Shown: one piece after another, positions 11,201 to 23,500 of the stretch
Layout: each line of letters begins with the position of its first letter
How positions within the stretch are numbered: position 1 is the first letter of the stretch
Assembly: GCA_036365455.1 (NCBI GenBank)
Contig: JAWQUS010000017.1
Location: 11,470,001 to 11,534,000, forward strand
DNA from: Macrosoma leucophasiata
Taxonomy: Eukaryota > Arthropoda > Insecta > Lepidoptera > Hedylidae
Direction of reading: 5' to 3'
DNA length: 64,000 bases
Notes under the pieces: generated by a model
What the model saw: only the letters and a program-made list of their open reading frames with translations
Database searches by the model: none
What the model was told of the DNA's origin: nothing
Made by a program: the position numbers and the translations under genes

Positions 11201-14200
11201 AGCCAATGATAGCTGCCATGGTGGTGGTGATGTCTGTTGATAGTGGTGACTGTGGTGGTGGAGTTGGTGGTGTTAATGTCGTTAATGGCGTTTGGTGGCA
11301 TTAATATCCTTGGTGGCGTTAATGACGTTGGTGGCGTTGGTGCATCAAAATAAAAAATGCACTACGCTAATATCCAAGTTTTCACTTCTACCGGCACTGA
11401 GTGTAACCCATGTTTTTTTTTAATATCTAGCTGTCCCGCTAGATATTAACAGAAATTACGAAACAAATAACTTACAGTATCAATACCCGCGAACAACATT
11501 TCGTTTGCCATCATTACGGCTACCCTTTCATCGATGGCTAATAGTTTCTCTATGACACTCTTGTCCTCTTCAGGAATGTCGTGGTCACGCTCATTTATCT
11601 TCTTTTTCGCTTCCTCGATGTACTTTACACTGACACTGTTATCATTTATTATGCATTATTATTGTTGTTGTATTGTAGGGGAAAGCGTCTGGACGTGACG
11701 ACCCCATCGCCTTCTAGTAGAGGAGAATTCTTCCGCTAGTGCAGTCAGTCAACCGAAACCATTCCAATAAACGGGACAGCAGCGTCCCACGATAAAACTA
11801 CCGCCACTACGATCGCCAATCCGCCTGCCAAGCGCGACGTTTGCACTAATAATCATCATCCCTCCCTCCGCATGTGACGCGTAACAGAGGAAGGGGATGG
11901 TTCGGGGGTCGAGGTGCAACCCTCCTTCCCCGGGCCTATGTGCTCCCGAAGCGTCGGGGGCGTGGTCGATTTGGGGGATGGTGGCATGCAGGGAAGGCTT
12001 TGTCCAGCAGTGGACGACTTTTGGCTGCAGTGATGATTATAGAGGAAAGCGGGTTAAAATAGGTTTCATTTACATCTTTCTTTCCTTGGGTGTGATTTTT
12101 TTAATAAGGGGCCGTTCAAGTATTACGTGTGCACTATGGGGTGGCGGGGGAGTCTTTGCTCTGCTTATTTTGGATGACCTGGGGGGAAGGGGAGTCTAGA
12201 TGATGATTACGTCATCGGTAGTTATTTACTTATAACATCAGTAAAATCTAATCTCTATCCTAAATCTATTTTCTTAATTTTTAAATTATAATTATAATAT
12301 CAAAAAAAAGAAACAATACATTAATTGAAAAATGCTTACGTAAGCATGGGGGGAGGGGGTAAGAGCTTTGCTTACTTTTGCTGACAAGAGGGATGGGGGG
12401 GTAAAGAATTGTAATAAATCTGCTTACGTAATACTTGAATGGCCCCTAAAGTGAAAGAAATAACATTTATGTATAGTTGTTCTGAGAAAAAATAATCTCA
12501 GCCAGAGCACAGCATTTATGGGAAGCCTACTAACTCAGTGTTGACAAAGCCTTGAAATCTCCAAAAAAGTGACACATTCCCGGAAGACCTGCGGCTGAGG
12601 ACCAAAGCAATCATACTTAGCAGTCAAACCGCTGGCTTAAACTAGAGAAAGAAAGTTCGAAAACACACATTCTTCTTCTAAGAAGTAGAAAGCAAAGGCT
12701 GTAACGCATTATAACAGCGTACTTCGTACTCTTCAATGAGAAGAGCTCAAAGCTGTATCAAATAAAATATCTGATCACCCGATCAATACCTAAAAGCAAA
12801 CATTTGGATATAATTAAATAAATATTAATACCATTTACTCACTCCCATTGTGTGTCGTAGGCCTTCACGAGTTTCTTAAAATTCGGCGTCGAAATATATT
12901 GCCAGAGACTGCGAGTAAATTCTACTTTATAGGAAAGGTCAAAAATATCCTTTGCACACTTCATCAGTTGTCTTGCTGGATGTTCTTCATCGATGTCATC
13001 TCTGAGACACCCCAGTCTCGTGCCCAATGCAATCAAAGACACCGATTCTAATGACCATTTCGTCATTTCCAGTTCAAAATTGTTTTGGAGGTACCGTTCA
13101 TCATTTTTTAATCTTGACAACCTTAAATTAGTGTAAAACAAAAGTTTAGAAATGTGAATGCAAATATTAGCTCTCTGCGTAAGCACCCTATAAAGGGGAC
13201 TTATTGTAAAGATACAGACAGACATACACAGCAACAAAGAGGGATACCACGTGCTGGAATTGGTTAGATTTTTCGAGCAATGCGAATTGTGTCATTACAT
13301 TTATATACCTCGCAACCATTTCCTTTGCAATTTCTTCTAAAGCAGGCGCATACAACTTTACCAATTTTAGCTTTAATAACGGAGGATTCACCTTAGTACG
13401 GAAGTCCCGCCACTGTGCACCTTGTCTACAAGTTTTCAAAATATTTGTAATAGGTAGTTAAATTAAATGATGCTCTAATCACTATATGGATTCAATTTAA
13501 ACTTACGCAGTTGTGAGACCGTAAACACCATCATATGTGTCTTTTCTCATCACAGTTCTGTAATACACGGTAGTGTCAAACCCTGGTCTACTAGGATTTG
13601 TGTCTTCAGCTCTATAGATCTATGGAAAAATGTTGGTAAAGAATTGCTAAAATTACTCGATCTTTTCTATAACCAACTTGCCTATCTTTGAGATAGTATC
13701 TAATCATTTTCGCCAGTGTTTCCTAGTCAGTATCAAGATGTCTTTGCCGTAAGGTGCCTTGATTGTCAGCCAAACAGGCAGCGTATAACTATCGACCTCG
13801 ACCGCGCATATACACATAACGTTTTTAGTCAGCGATCAGCTGTCGGTGTAATTCTTAAACGCTTTTAGGGTAATCATACACCTTGGTCTGTCAGCGCCGA
13901 TGGTCAGCTTGATCATTGGCAACCAACCGCTCTAACTATTCCAGATAACGATTTATCCGGAATATTACCAACCACGGCATCTTATAGCGCTAGCATAGAT
14001 TAGGTATTGCGGAGGTGTTATTACTCAAACCACTTTCGAGCTCACTCACACGGCAGTCACCTTTACCCACTAACTATTTAACAACTATATAATTACCTGA
14101 TCAAAATGTTCAGGTTCATATAATATGACCATGTTAGCTCTTGCAAAAATGCCGTCCAATTTCACTATGCTGCCAAATCTTTGATGAAGAATTTTAATTA

Positions 14201-14996
14201 GTTCGAAAAAATTTGCTTGAGGTCCGATTGTGCCTAAAACGTAAGTAATAGTAAGTATAATATTTAATGATTAAGTTTAAACTAATATTAAAGAAAATTA
14301 ATAAAACTACAAACCTACTACTGGCAAAAAATGATGTATTGGGCCTAAATACGGTAAACTGCTGAGACCGGGAATAGATTTGAAAGGCTTGCATGTCTCT
14401 GAAGTTACAGAACAACTGCGTTGATTGTTGTAGCTAAAATAAAGAAATTAAGTAGGTATGTACCTTACATATAGGTACAATAATATGTAAGTAGGTAATT
14501 GCCAGGCGCGCTCGCAGCCTGAAATTATGGAGGGAGTCATCGGGGTCACTGTAGCATAGGTTAGACTTTATTGGTTAACAAATGAGTGAAACATGCAAAT
14601 TTTTTTTATTCTATTACATAACATAACTAATTATTTTGATAGGCAATACATGCAAAACGTGCTTGTTAATGTATTAATTAGATTTTTTTTAAATGTTACA
14701 TTCGGTAAACAGATAGGTGAAGGTCGACTTAGATTCGGATCTTAGATTAAAATGTATCGCGGCTAAGAGCAGAAAAAATGTTTTTTTTTCATTTTGTAAA
14801 TCTATAGAAGATTTTGTATACATAGGATATATAGGATTTTCTCCTTCGGAGTCAGACCACGCCTGGTAAGTAGGTAGGTACCTAACTGTTATGTTATCGA
14901 ATGAAGAGATACGACTAGTAAGGAACAAAAATAAACATACCGGTAAACGCGTTGCGAATTCGTTACCGCTGTACAGCTGTGAAGTCTTCTAAACAT
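5239..14996 (-). CDS. Mitochondrial-clan cytochrome P450 (CYP12/333/339-like)
   Basis: Nine minus-strand exons join in frame: 14941-14996, 14315-14433, 14097-14233, 13507-13619, 13309-13425, 12843-13121, 11476-11635, 10376-10585 and 5239-5562. They total 1515 nt and 504 aa, with all GT-AG introns. The N-terminus (MFRRLHSC..., basic, no acidic residues) suits a mitochondrial targeting peptide and has no ER anchor. The proline-rich FKSIPGLSSLPYLG follows. Then come helix C (AQGAQWRDFR), the I-helix oxygen-binding AGIDT (323-327), ExxR as ESLR (368-371), PERW (422-425) and the haem loop FGFGTRSCIG with Cys453. The FGFGTRSCIGRRIAE form is typical of the mitochondrial clan, which takes electrons from adrenodoxin-like ferredoxin. 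Substrate is unknown; xenobiotic or hormone metabolism are the family's usual roles. The J-helix to ExxR spacing looks short. The 4.8-kb last intron is full of transposons. Subfamily cannot be fixed by eye. Confidence 0.93.
6018..6180 (+). repeat. Repeat family D, 3' part
   Basis: It shares the block with a GATAAAACTACC core, GCCAAGCG and 'ggaaggttttgtccagca' with copies at 11690, 30303, 37281, 57063 and 61040, and (minus) 21668. It is a multi-copy element of unknown class, in the last P450 intron. Confidence 0.7.
6440..8515 (+). mobile_element. Decayed non-LTR retrotransposon (jockey/CR1-like LINE)
   Basis: Fragments of one reverse transcriptase ORF run along the plus strand in several frames. 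They include HKKGDHDMAENYRPISILSC, then SGVPQGSQLGPLLFSIF, the catalytic FADD in LLFADDLKIYK, and a long C-terminal part ending near 8257 (VLESLHCI). The tail ends in AATAAAATAAAATAAG near 8497-8515. The 5' end, including ORF1 and most of the endonuclease, is missing, as is usual for a 5'-truncated LINE insertion. Frameshifts and a 16-bp inverted repeat at 7100-7136 break the ORF, so it is dead. Placement in the jockey/CR1 group rests on motif style only. Confidence 0.9.
6643..8257 (+). pseudogene. Broken LINE reverse transcriptase ORF
   Basis: Three open segments (6643-7131, 7082-7573, 7661-8257) are pieces of a single RT protein shifted into different frames. The fingers/palm motifs, the FADD active site and the C-terminal domain are all present. 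The middle is corrupted where RT motif A should be: the expected D-F-S-K-A-F-D-type motif reads as LTFPVLSIVRHSI. No active polymerase is expected. Confidence 0.88.
8588..9176 (+). mobile_element. Internally deleted mariner element, plus strand
   Basis: It begins with TA then GGTTGGGGAAAAAGTC, the 5' terminal repeat, and ends with CCCCAACC near 9173. The ATG at 8767 opens a mariner transposase (MSDSNEEIRYILKFYYKK) that hits TGA after 18 codons. The frame then continues through the helix-turn-helix DNA-binding region (AAKKICDVYG, RVAQIWFKRFQ) to about 9130. The catalytic half is gone. Non-functional. Confidence 0.88.
9177..10303 (-). mobile_element. Mariner element, minus strand, frameshifted and 3'-truncated
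   Basis: The 5' end is at 10303, with the same GGTTGGGG terminus flanked by TA. The transposase starts at 10124 (MSESNEEIRY), has the HTH domain, then shifts frame near 9740. The catalytic parts appear in other frames: TGDEKW near 9670, WWDWKG, HDNARPH and YSPDLAPSD. The 3' end stops after SRYFDEKT without its own terminal repeat. It forms an inverted pair with the plus-strand copy, so both outer ends of 8588-10303 are mariner 5' ends flanked by TA. Confidence 0.88.
10612..10798 (+). repeat. RTE-like 3'-end repeat
   Basis: 187 bp beginning ACTAGCGGCCCGCCCCGGC and ending TATATATATTAAGAT. It is almost identical to 41949-42135. This start and the trailing ATT-type end are typical of 5'-truncated RTE-class LINE 3' ends or SINEs that use them in Lepidoptera. 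The near-identity of the two copies suggests recent activity. Confidence 0.7.
11215..11345 (+). repeat. GTG/GTT-rich imperfect minisatellite
   Basis: A run of imperfect units of the types GGTGGTGTTAATG and GGTGGCGTTAATGACGTT in a P450 intron. Simple-sequence drift is enough to explain it. Confidence 0.7.
11690..12050 (+). repeat. Repeat family D, near full length
   Basis: It begins at the GACGTGACGACCCC block and runs through AGTCAGTCAACCG, GATAAAACTACC and GCCTGCCAAGCG to GTCCAGCAGTGGACGACT. The same order is seen at 30303-30560 and 37281-37925. It lies in the P450 intron between exons 6 and 7. Confidence 0.75.
12108..12446. mobile_element. MITE with TAA target-site duplication
   Basis: The 339-bp element has terminal inverted repeats starting GGGGCC(G/A)TTCAAGTATTACGT at both ends and is flanked by TAA on each side (12105-12107 and 12447-12449). 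There is no coding capacity. A 3-bp TAA duplication fits PIF/Harbinger-like insertion, which is an inference. It lies in a P450 intron. Confidence 0.85.
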
Positions 14997-16040
14997 AGCT
15001 GATGTTAAAATAATCACGTTCAATACGAAATACCAAAAAACAGCTACGAAAACATGTATGAGATAAGTTCTTTTATTCGACACACGTTCCCCTTGTGATG
15101 ATACAAACGCTACTAGTTCCGAATTGTGTATACGACGGATTTCAATTTATCTGACCTTGGTCAATACCTAAACCTGTACTTAGATAATGTTTATAGTTAA
15201 AGATATATTCCAGCGATTTGGCGGCAACTTTCAGTTAGATTAAGCTAGTACCTACCTTTGCGTACATATAAGCAGTAATGTACATTTTAATTTGGTACCT
15301 CCCAAGTTATAAGTTATACGGTAATTTGGTACTTAACATGGTGATGTAATGCACTTGTGTACTTACCCATAATTTTGATCACGTAAAATACGTAAGTAAT
15401 ACGTAGGTATGTTAAGTGATTAAAATGATGGCTTATTAAAAATGCTATTATTCCATATTACCATAAATAATATGTTGATGAAATTATGAGACAGGATTCA
15501 AATAAATAAATGTATGGCAGATTGAATTTGCTTTTAATTGGGCCATTTTAGTATCGACACCTATGCGCATGATGGCAGTAGAAGCAAATGTTTGGTGAGA
15601 CGAAATGCTAGAAAATAGTGTTTTATTGAGCCGATTACTACCTGCATTTAGTGTAAATAAAGTAGTTCTAGACATCATAAAGTTAGAGTTTCCATATTTC
15701 ATGGCTTCCATTTAGTAGTTTAAGGTTAGGGTTCCATAGTTTCGCCATGGTCGTCCGTCCGTCTATCCCTTTTTTTAATTTAATGGCATCGCTATTATTA
15801 CGCTTAGTGCCAGTGTCAAGTAAAACGATTTCGTAATCGTATAAAGGTAATCAGTATGTACCTGCTGCTAAGTAAAGTAGTAGTGAGTGTCCAATTTTGT
15901 CGTGTTCCGTTTAGATGGTAATGTACATAATGTGGTTGAGCTGCTCTATCAGAACAAGAGGAGAGGGCGTTCGCCATCCTTTTTGAAATACCAGATGGTA
16001 AACTTTTTTTTTTTCATAAAATGATATGGATGTCAGTTTT
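14997..16040. promoter_or_regulatory. Upstream region of the P450 gene
   Basis: The left part of the 5.5-kb gap between two divergent genes. Promoter and 5' UTR of the P450 should be close to 14997-15130, but no motif can be named securely. Near 15725 there is a short fragment of the lepidopteran 'AGGGTTCCATAG...GTCCGTCCGTC' repeat. Otherwise it is AT-rich and unremarkable. Confidence 0.35.
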
Positions 16041-16275
16041 ATTACCTAATATACTTGCCGCTAAATGGTAGTGTTCAGCACTATCGTGTTCTGGTCATGT
16101 GGTAATGTACGGCCCTGTAATTTCTGGCACAGAGGCATAACACCTTAGGCCTCAGGAGTGATAACGCATCTGCATTTTGACCTTGGTCTTTCTGTAAGTG
16201 TCTAGGCTGCAGTCATCACTTAACATCAATGTGAACTGCAGGCTTGTTGTCATTTCTATTACCTACATAAAAACT
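16041..16275 (-). repeat. Repeat family A, minus strand
   Basis: Starts at ATTACCTAATATACTTGCCG and runs back to the A-run near 16275. The 3' hairpin end of the element is missing. Confidence 0.85.
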
Positions 16276-18174
16276 TTCTGTATAACGCATAAAATATGAA
16301 TAAAGTCAATTGTGTGTTTTATTTTATCCCAACAACTAATTCATAGTATTATTACGTCTTCAATTTATTCTTTGCCATAGCCTTTTATTAGGCGTTTCGT
16401 ATAATTCAGAGTTGTTGTAAATTGTTTTATGTATTTACTGAAATAAATATACGATTTACCACATATACAATAGATATACATTTTTATGGTGTCCTAAACG
16501 AGTTTGGCCCCTGGAGAGTACTTATGCTCTGCAGCAGAGCCATTTTGTATGATTGTTACCCCGAAACTATTTGTATACCTACATTTTATTAATTAATCCG
16601 TGGATTAAACGGGAGATTCAGAAGTTTAGATCTAGTCAACTTCACTTTTACTAGTATTATTACATATTCTCTGCTTTTACTTAAAACTGCTATACCAAAA
16701 AAAGCCTCAAAACACCAGTATTCATGCTGCAAATGGTTGATCGGTCCGCGGTTTAATCTTTCATTTTTCGGAACTGACAGTTGACGTTTTCTTGAGGAGG
16801 TTAATGGTTGACACAAAAATAGTTTTCATAAATATTTGGAAAACATAAAACTTTCGGGGAATCTTGTAAAGAAAATAAAATGATTAGCTAACAGTATCGT
16901 ACGTGTATTCGGTTATTTATATATCTTTGGTGTTATTTTACTGAATACCTACCCAATGGAAACAAAACTTGCTATGTTTCTTTGTCATGAATATAGTTTT
17001 CATGAATATCGATCGATTACGAAAGAGCGTTTTGGTTTATTATATTGCTTTGTAAATTGATCAGCCAATTTTCATTAAGTAGCTCATCTAACTAAATCGT
17101 GCCTACATCAGTGTCTTACGTGAATCAGGAAGTAGGAATAATTCCTGAGCATGATAACGTGGTGATTTGTGCCTGAAGATATGTCTACTTGTTTCATATT
17201 AACTTCACAACTGAATTAAGTTTTTATTAAATATATGTCGTCTTAAACTACAAATAAATGGCTTTATTGTGTTGAGCCCTCTTTCGTCGCGGAATTTACG
17301 TCGATGTATTGTTGCTCATTTCTGTAAGTATTATTTTAGTCCCTACCTATCTACTTTTAGCATTTTGCGTGTAAGACGTTCATTTGTAAAGAACAGATTC
17401 TTTATGTACATTTCATGTAGTATTCATTTTTTTTTATATAAATGTTATGTACTCTAACTTTACCACTAAAAATGCTAATGTACTCTCTCACGCTAAACTA
17501 GTTCCATTATTTGAGTAGAACAGTTAACTAAGATAATATTAAGGGCAATGAACTTTGCTTAGATGTGGTATCAAATTTTAAATCCAAGAGATAAGATATT
17601 ATGCACCTGAGAACTAGGTACCCACCTAGTAGGTATATTCTGATTATTATTTTGTCAGTGCATCGTGCTTATAATGAAGGCAACAAGTAATAACGTATTT
17701 AATCTCTCCAGACACGAGAAAATATGACAATTGACATTCAATTGTGTCTCGCCGCCGGTGGCCGTACAATCCTTGAAGGATTAATAATAACATATAATAT
17801 CCATTTAAATAAATTAAGTCACAAATATCTGTACATACATTAAAATGTATAGTAACAGTATTATTGTGACAAAGAACAAACTAAATTTGAATCATTCAAT
17901 TGGAGGCAATGAAATAAATCAAGAGCAATATGCTGCGATTGGTGATTCACAATTCACAAATTACAGCTCCCCGCATGTTATGTTAACTCACTGAAAGCAG
18001 CTTGCTGTAATTATTGTTAATTATATAATGTACTATCTGTTCCTGTTGTTTGCATGGTTATCTCTGATTAATTAATTACATTTTATAATACCTACATTAC
18101 TACAATTAGCTGTATTTTGACGAGTGTCTTTCACTTATCATTGCATTATGTTATTCCAATTAATAATAATAATA
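16276..18174. other. AT-rich intergenic sequence
   Basis: Nothing recognised as a gene. Short open frames here (for example 16589-16816 minus and 17269-17457 plus) have no domain or splice context. Confidence 0.4.
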
Positions 18175-18530
18175 AAAACGGCAACCCATTGTATGTCCCA
18201 CTGCTGGGCACGAGTCTCTTCCCTTTTTGGAGGGAGGCCTGGAGCTTACTCCACCTGCTGCTCTAATACGGATTGGTGGAGGTGGGTTGGGTTAGTGGCC
18301 AACCCCCTGTCTGATGTTTTTAAACTGCCCATAAGGCCTCCGACAAAGTTTAACGACTGCTATCCATCGATAGTAACCGGGACCGACTGCTTAACACATT
18401 AAGCAAATGTGGAAACGCGCATTTAATTTGCCACTCGCGGTCACACTACCCGACGGCGCCCATAGTGCTTAACCGAGTAGATCGCTTATTATCTACACCA
18501 GCCGCTGGGCCATGCGTGCTTCGCAATTAC
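18175..18530 (-). repeat. LINE 3'-end repeat, family E
   Basis: It opens with (AAT)n followed by GTCCCACTGCTGGGCACGAG and continues through GGAGGCCTGGAGCTTACTCC, GGTTAGTGGCCAACC and AACCGAGTAGATCGCTTA. A close copy lies at 61205-61540. Read on the minus strand it ends in an (ATT)n tail, as expected for a 5'-truncated LINE 3' end. The clade is not certain. Confidence 0.7.
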
Positions 18531-19908
18531 TGAAGTGTAATAGGTAATTTACTACAGTACTGCATACATTTTTTTATATCTACCTTATATCCATCTAAAT
18601 TAAAATAATAACATTTTTTTTATATGATTAAACATTAATATCTACTTAGATAAGTTTATATCTTAAGCAGATAAATTGTAAATGCTATTAAAAATAATTC
18701 TATTTGTGGACGTTTATTGCTGTATAGTGCTTTTATTTCATTAAAACTTGTCTTGCTCTTAGGTATGTATCTGATGATATCATACCAATATCATGTAATA
18801 AAGATAAACCAAGGCCAAGTATTGTTGTGTTTGCCAATAGATATTATAGAGATTGAATGAACTTATCCCTAAGTGTATTTGTACAATTTGTTAGAGTATG
18901 TATTAAACTATATTAATTCCTACTTTGAATTTAATTAAATACTAAATAAACCGCCTACAGAAAGTTGAATATTAATTAATTCAAAGCTATAAACTTTTAT
19001 AGTAACCATGTGTAAATAAATATTACCACTACTTTGTGGTATGCTTTGCATAAAGGCAAATAGGTAAGAACTTTCTTTATGAAAGTTCTTAATTTAAATG
19101 TTAAACAATTTTAATTTGAACAAGATATTCTATATATTTTCTACTAGTTTTAGTAATTCAAAATACCTACTGTCTATTTAAAGATTAATTGCTACAACGG
19201 TACCATACATGGGCGAGTCCACTACGCACTTGGGTGCTTTTCTAAAGATACAGAACAACCAAATTTATTTTAACCCTATATTTATATCTCTTTATTATTT
19301 GCACCCACCACCACTTACTTTGAAGAACAATTGCACTAAAGTTACTTAGGTATATAGCAGCAGTACCACTGTATGTCTGAGCAGTACACACCCACTACAC
19401 ATTTTCCTCCTATTATCAAGTATTGTGCTAATGTATGAGAACGAAATTATTACATATTGTGATCACAAACAAGACCGTTTAAGCTTCGGACCCATTGGGC
19501 AAACAGTTTGCCGCTAACTGGCGTCGGGGCGACTGGTTGAGTTACAATTTCTTTTCAATTCAGTGGTGACTGGAAATTTGCTCGCATATTTTGTGCTGTA
19601 AACCAGGAATCCGGTTTTAATTGATTCGTATTACAGTGATTGAAAAATTAATGTAAAGGAATATATTTTAAATTAAGATAACAATTTTTCGTGCAATATT
19701 TACCTACCTACTGTAAGATTATTAACAAAAATCTAGAGACACTGAAGCGTCCGCTAACTACTAGGACAACCGACCATGACTTACCGCACGCGTTATTCGA
19801 ATGCTAAATGAATGCTAAATTTAAAAGATACCTTTGGCAAGTTGGCAGACAGTCAGCCGCAAACTTCCTAACTTTTACCTAATGTTTCCAACGCTTATAT
19901 GTAACAAG
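18531..19908. other. AT-rich intergenic sequence upstream of the foldback element
   Basis: No gene recognised. It contains a small palindrome at about 19067-19094 (AAGAACTTTC ... GAAAGTTCTT). Distal regulatory sequence for the divergent genes could lie here but cannot be shown. Confidence 0.35.
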
Positions 19909-20491
19909 GAAAGACATTATAAGAAATATAATCGGTAGGTAGGTACCTATATGAAATCTGCTTCAACCGCTTTATGTGGGAGGAGACAGCGTGCCGTGAA
20001 AACAAAGACAAATCTTTCAGGCCTCAAACTGGTTGTCAGCGATCTGCGGGATGACGACGTGATGCCTGCGGAGCGACGACGGGACGACTGCGGGGCGAGC
20101 GACTATGTTGATGCGCCGCTATCATCCAGTTCACGTTAATAAGCCTGCTTGTTGCACCAAGATATTTGTTAAAGTTAAAGTTTTTGTAACATTTCACAGC
20201 CTTCTCTAACTTAAAGAAATCAGTTTAAAGTTAGAGAAGGATGTGAAATGTTACAATAACTTTAACAAATATCTTGGTGCTACCCCGGCTAAGAATCTAT
20301 TCGTTAGATCGCGGAGCTCTCGCCGCCACCACGCTGATCGCTGACATCCAGTTTGAAGCCTCAGGTCTTTATTTTCGCGACTGAACGGGCATTCGTTCTC
20401 GCGTGGGCGGTAGTCACCTAAATGCTACATTGGTCGAAGGGTACGCTTGGCGACCGTGCGTATTGTTGGTATATTTCTTATAATGTCTTTG
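19909..20491. mobile_element. Foldback (long inverted repeat) element at the TRIM-NHL promoter
   Basis: The outer arms match in reverse complement (AAGACATTATAAGAAATAT at 19911 and at 20489 reversed). So do inner blocks: CAAACTGG(T/A)TGTCAGCGATC, and a hairpin at about 20160-20280 with GATATTTGTTAAAGTTAA in both arms. Arms are about 280 bp and imperfect. The inner hairpin resembles the MITE at 33505-33991. No transposase. It ends 46 bp before the TRIM-NHL start codon. Confidence 0.75.
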
Positions 20492-20537
20492 CTAACAAGC
20501 TTAATTTCATAACGACAGTTCACGGCTGGGCGTCGGG

Positions 20538-23500
20538 ATGGCGAGCATGAGTTCCACGCTCGTCGAGACCGTCTCCATCAACTATGAGGACTTTAACGAG
20601 AGTTTCCTCACTTGCGGCACATGTCTATGTTAGTACACTAGTTTTATTTATGCACACAACACTGTTTCATTTGCTACCAATTTAAATGAAACTTGTTTTT
20701 TATATAGATAGTAATTTTCTCTTAATTATTACGATATCCAAGTACAATAAAGATTTGATTGAGAGAACAATTTGAGTTTTGCTGTTTATAGCTGTTTAAC
20801 AAATTGAGACATTTACTCATAACCATAAGTGTAAACCAAACTTTGTCACACTGATTCTTTTAAACATTGCATTAACTTAATATTACTAACAAGTTTCACT
20901 CAATTAACATACCTAATTCATAAAAAGTTTGACTTTATAGCATCTAAATTATAGTTGTATGTGATATACAATCTTGTTTATTACTTTAAATATCTTTACA
21001 GGCACTTATGATGGAGGGGAGCATACACCCAAGCTTCTGCCGTGTTCACACACTGTCTGCTTACATTGCCTCACGCGAATAGCTGCTTCTCAGACCAGAG
21101 ACGCAGGAAGCTTTAGATGTCCAATTTGTCGCGAGCTTATCACTATACCAAGAGGTGGGGTTCCAGCGCTACCGCCTTCGTTTCTTGTCAACCAACTGCT
21201 CGATTTGATGGCCAGACAGCGGCGCGAAGTCATCCCCCAGTGTAGTTCGCATCCCGGCAGAGAACTTTTGTTCTGTGAAACCTGCGATTGCGTGTTTTGT
21301 AGACATTGCGCCGACGGCCCACATAGCGACACGCCCTGCGACCACACAGTTGTGCCATTTTCCATTGCGTTGAAAAGGATGTCTGAAATACTATTATACA
21401 GAGCCAACGAGTGCCTGAGTAAGCTCGGATCGGCTAGAGAAGCTGTGGCCAGTGAGTTGCGAAGACTGGAGGCGGCGGCGACGGCAGCTGATGAGGCTGT
21501 AGACAGGCATTTTGCAGAATTGAAAGCTGCGTTAGATAAACGTCATAGCGAATTGAAATCGGCGGCGGCGGCTGCGGCGACACATAAAAGGAAGTTGCTG
21601 GAAGAACAACTCAAGTTAATTGATGCTGAAAAATCCAAAGTGAGTGCAAATATATTATCTCTTCTTTGAACCATGGGTCATCATATCAGCCGAAAGATGT
21701 CCACGGCTAGACCGAAGCCTCCCTATAAGGAGGACATGCCATAATCGCCACGCTTGGCATGCGGTTTAGCGATCGTGTTATCGCAAAACGCTGCTGTAAA
21801 TCTTGCGTTATTGCACTTACTGTCCCACTGTAATGGTTCGACCGTCATTTTTCGTTTGACTAACTACACTAGTGGAAGAATTCTTTTCCAGTAGAAAAAA
21901 AATCTTCGACTAGTGGGCGGGGGTCGTCACGTCCCGACGACATCTATCCCAGCAGTTCCTCCGAACCATGGTAAACTTGTGCAAATTAAATCTTGCCGAA
22001 GGATCTTTTTACTCTATAATCAAATAGAAGTACAAATACATGTGTTATAATTTTCTCAGGAAATACTTTTTCCGCTCCCTTTGACATCTTTTGACTTTTC
22101 CACACTCCCTTTAGGGGTGGGGTACGTGCCTTCCTTGCTGAGAACTCCTTAGAGTATCGTTTTAGAGTATCCCCTAAAAATATGATCTAACTTTTAACAG
22201 AATCTGCAGTGCAGTGTTCGTAAGTTCGGTGTTTTGATAATTTCAATTTGGTCTTTTTGTAGGTGGAAGCAGAATGTTCAGGTCTTCAACAACAAGTTGA
22301 AGTCCGTGAAGTGAGCAGTCGCGCGGCCGCGCTGGGTGCTAGGTTGGGCGACGCGTCTGCGTTGGCGGAGCCTCGAGAGAACGCCTTCTTGGCTGTCGAC
22401 TTTGCTCATAACGATGCTCAACAGAGGTTCGCCGAAGCTCTCGCGGAGTTGGGCAGAGTTCGGACCAGCACGACTTTCCCGGGCCTGTGTACATTGCAAT
22501 TAGGTATTTATCTGTTTATTTTCTATGTGACTTACTTTTGACTTAAGGTCCTATGTCCCCTAGCTGGGGCAGAGGGCGTCCACAGTGCGTCGCCATCCCT
22601 GTCGGTCTTGAGCTTCGCGCTTCATTTCACTCCAGGTCCTGCCTATGTTCCCCGCCTCTGTGATGATAGACCTCCGCCAGGTCTGTTTGGGACGACCACG
22701 CTTGCGCTTTCCTTGGGGATTCCAGTCTAGGGCTTGCCTCGGTATGTGGTCAGGGTCCCTTCGGAGCGTGTGGCCAATCCAGTTCCGTTTTTGGCGTTTG
22801 ATCTGCTGGGCGATCGGGTCTTCCTTGCAGCGCTCCCACAGGTTTTCATTTGTGATTTTCTCGGGCCAGTAAACACCGAGAATACGTCGAAGGCAGCGGT
22901 TCGCAAAGACCTGAAGTCGACGCGAGATGTCCTTTGTGACCCTCCACGTCTCGCATCTTATCTTATTTTCTATGTAATATAAAGTTTATACAGGGCAATC
23001 TATAGTTTAAAAAAATCTGGTCTGTGATGGATTTACAATTTTTGTCTCAAATTTGGTTTGACCTCACTGATGCCTATGCTATTACGATAAACATTAGAAT
23101 TCTGGAATTTAACATTTGTGTACTTTGTATTGGAAATTGGTCCCCTAGATTTAATATATATAATTAATATCCATGGATACAGTTCTGCCTAGTTTCACTT
23201 TTACTTTCATCCGTGTAACATGCAAGTCTATTAAACACATTTCCAAACTCAGAAGCTGCCACTCCAAAGTTTTCTCTATTACAAAAAACAGTGTAAAATA
23301 AATATATACAAAAAAAAATTAAAATGGAAGAAAGTTTGAGTTTGGGTGGGATTCGAACGTGCTTTGATGGCTATTATAAGTGGTAAAGCGACTGGGCTAA
23401 TTATCCAGATGTCGCAGGTTCCAAAAATCGTTAAATTCCCTCGCAAGTGTTATTGTGAAAAAATACAATTAGAAATTAAAGAAAAAACGGAAACAAAAAT

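Noticed and set aside
11874..12199. Two GC-rich open frames on +
   Set aside because: They lie in family D and the following MITE; no domain, and GC-rich repeats give chance open frames.
22645..22982. Open frames on + near 22.7 kb
   Set aside because: They are antisense to an RTE-like LINE C-terminus that is clear on the minus strand.
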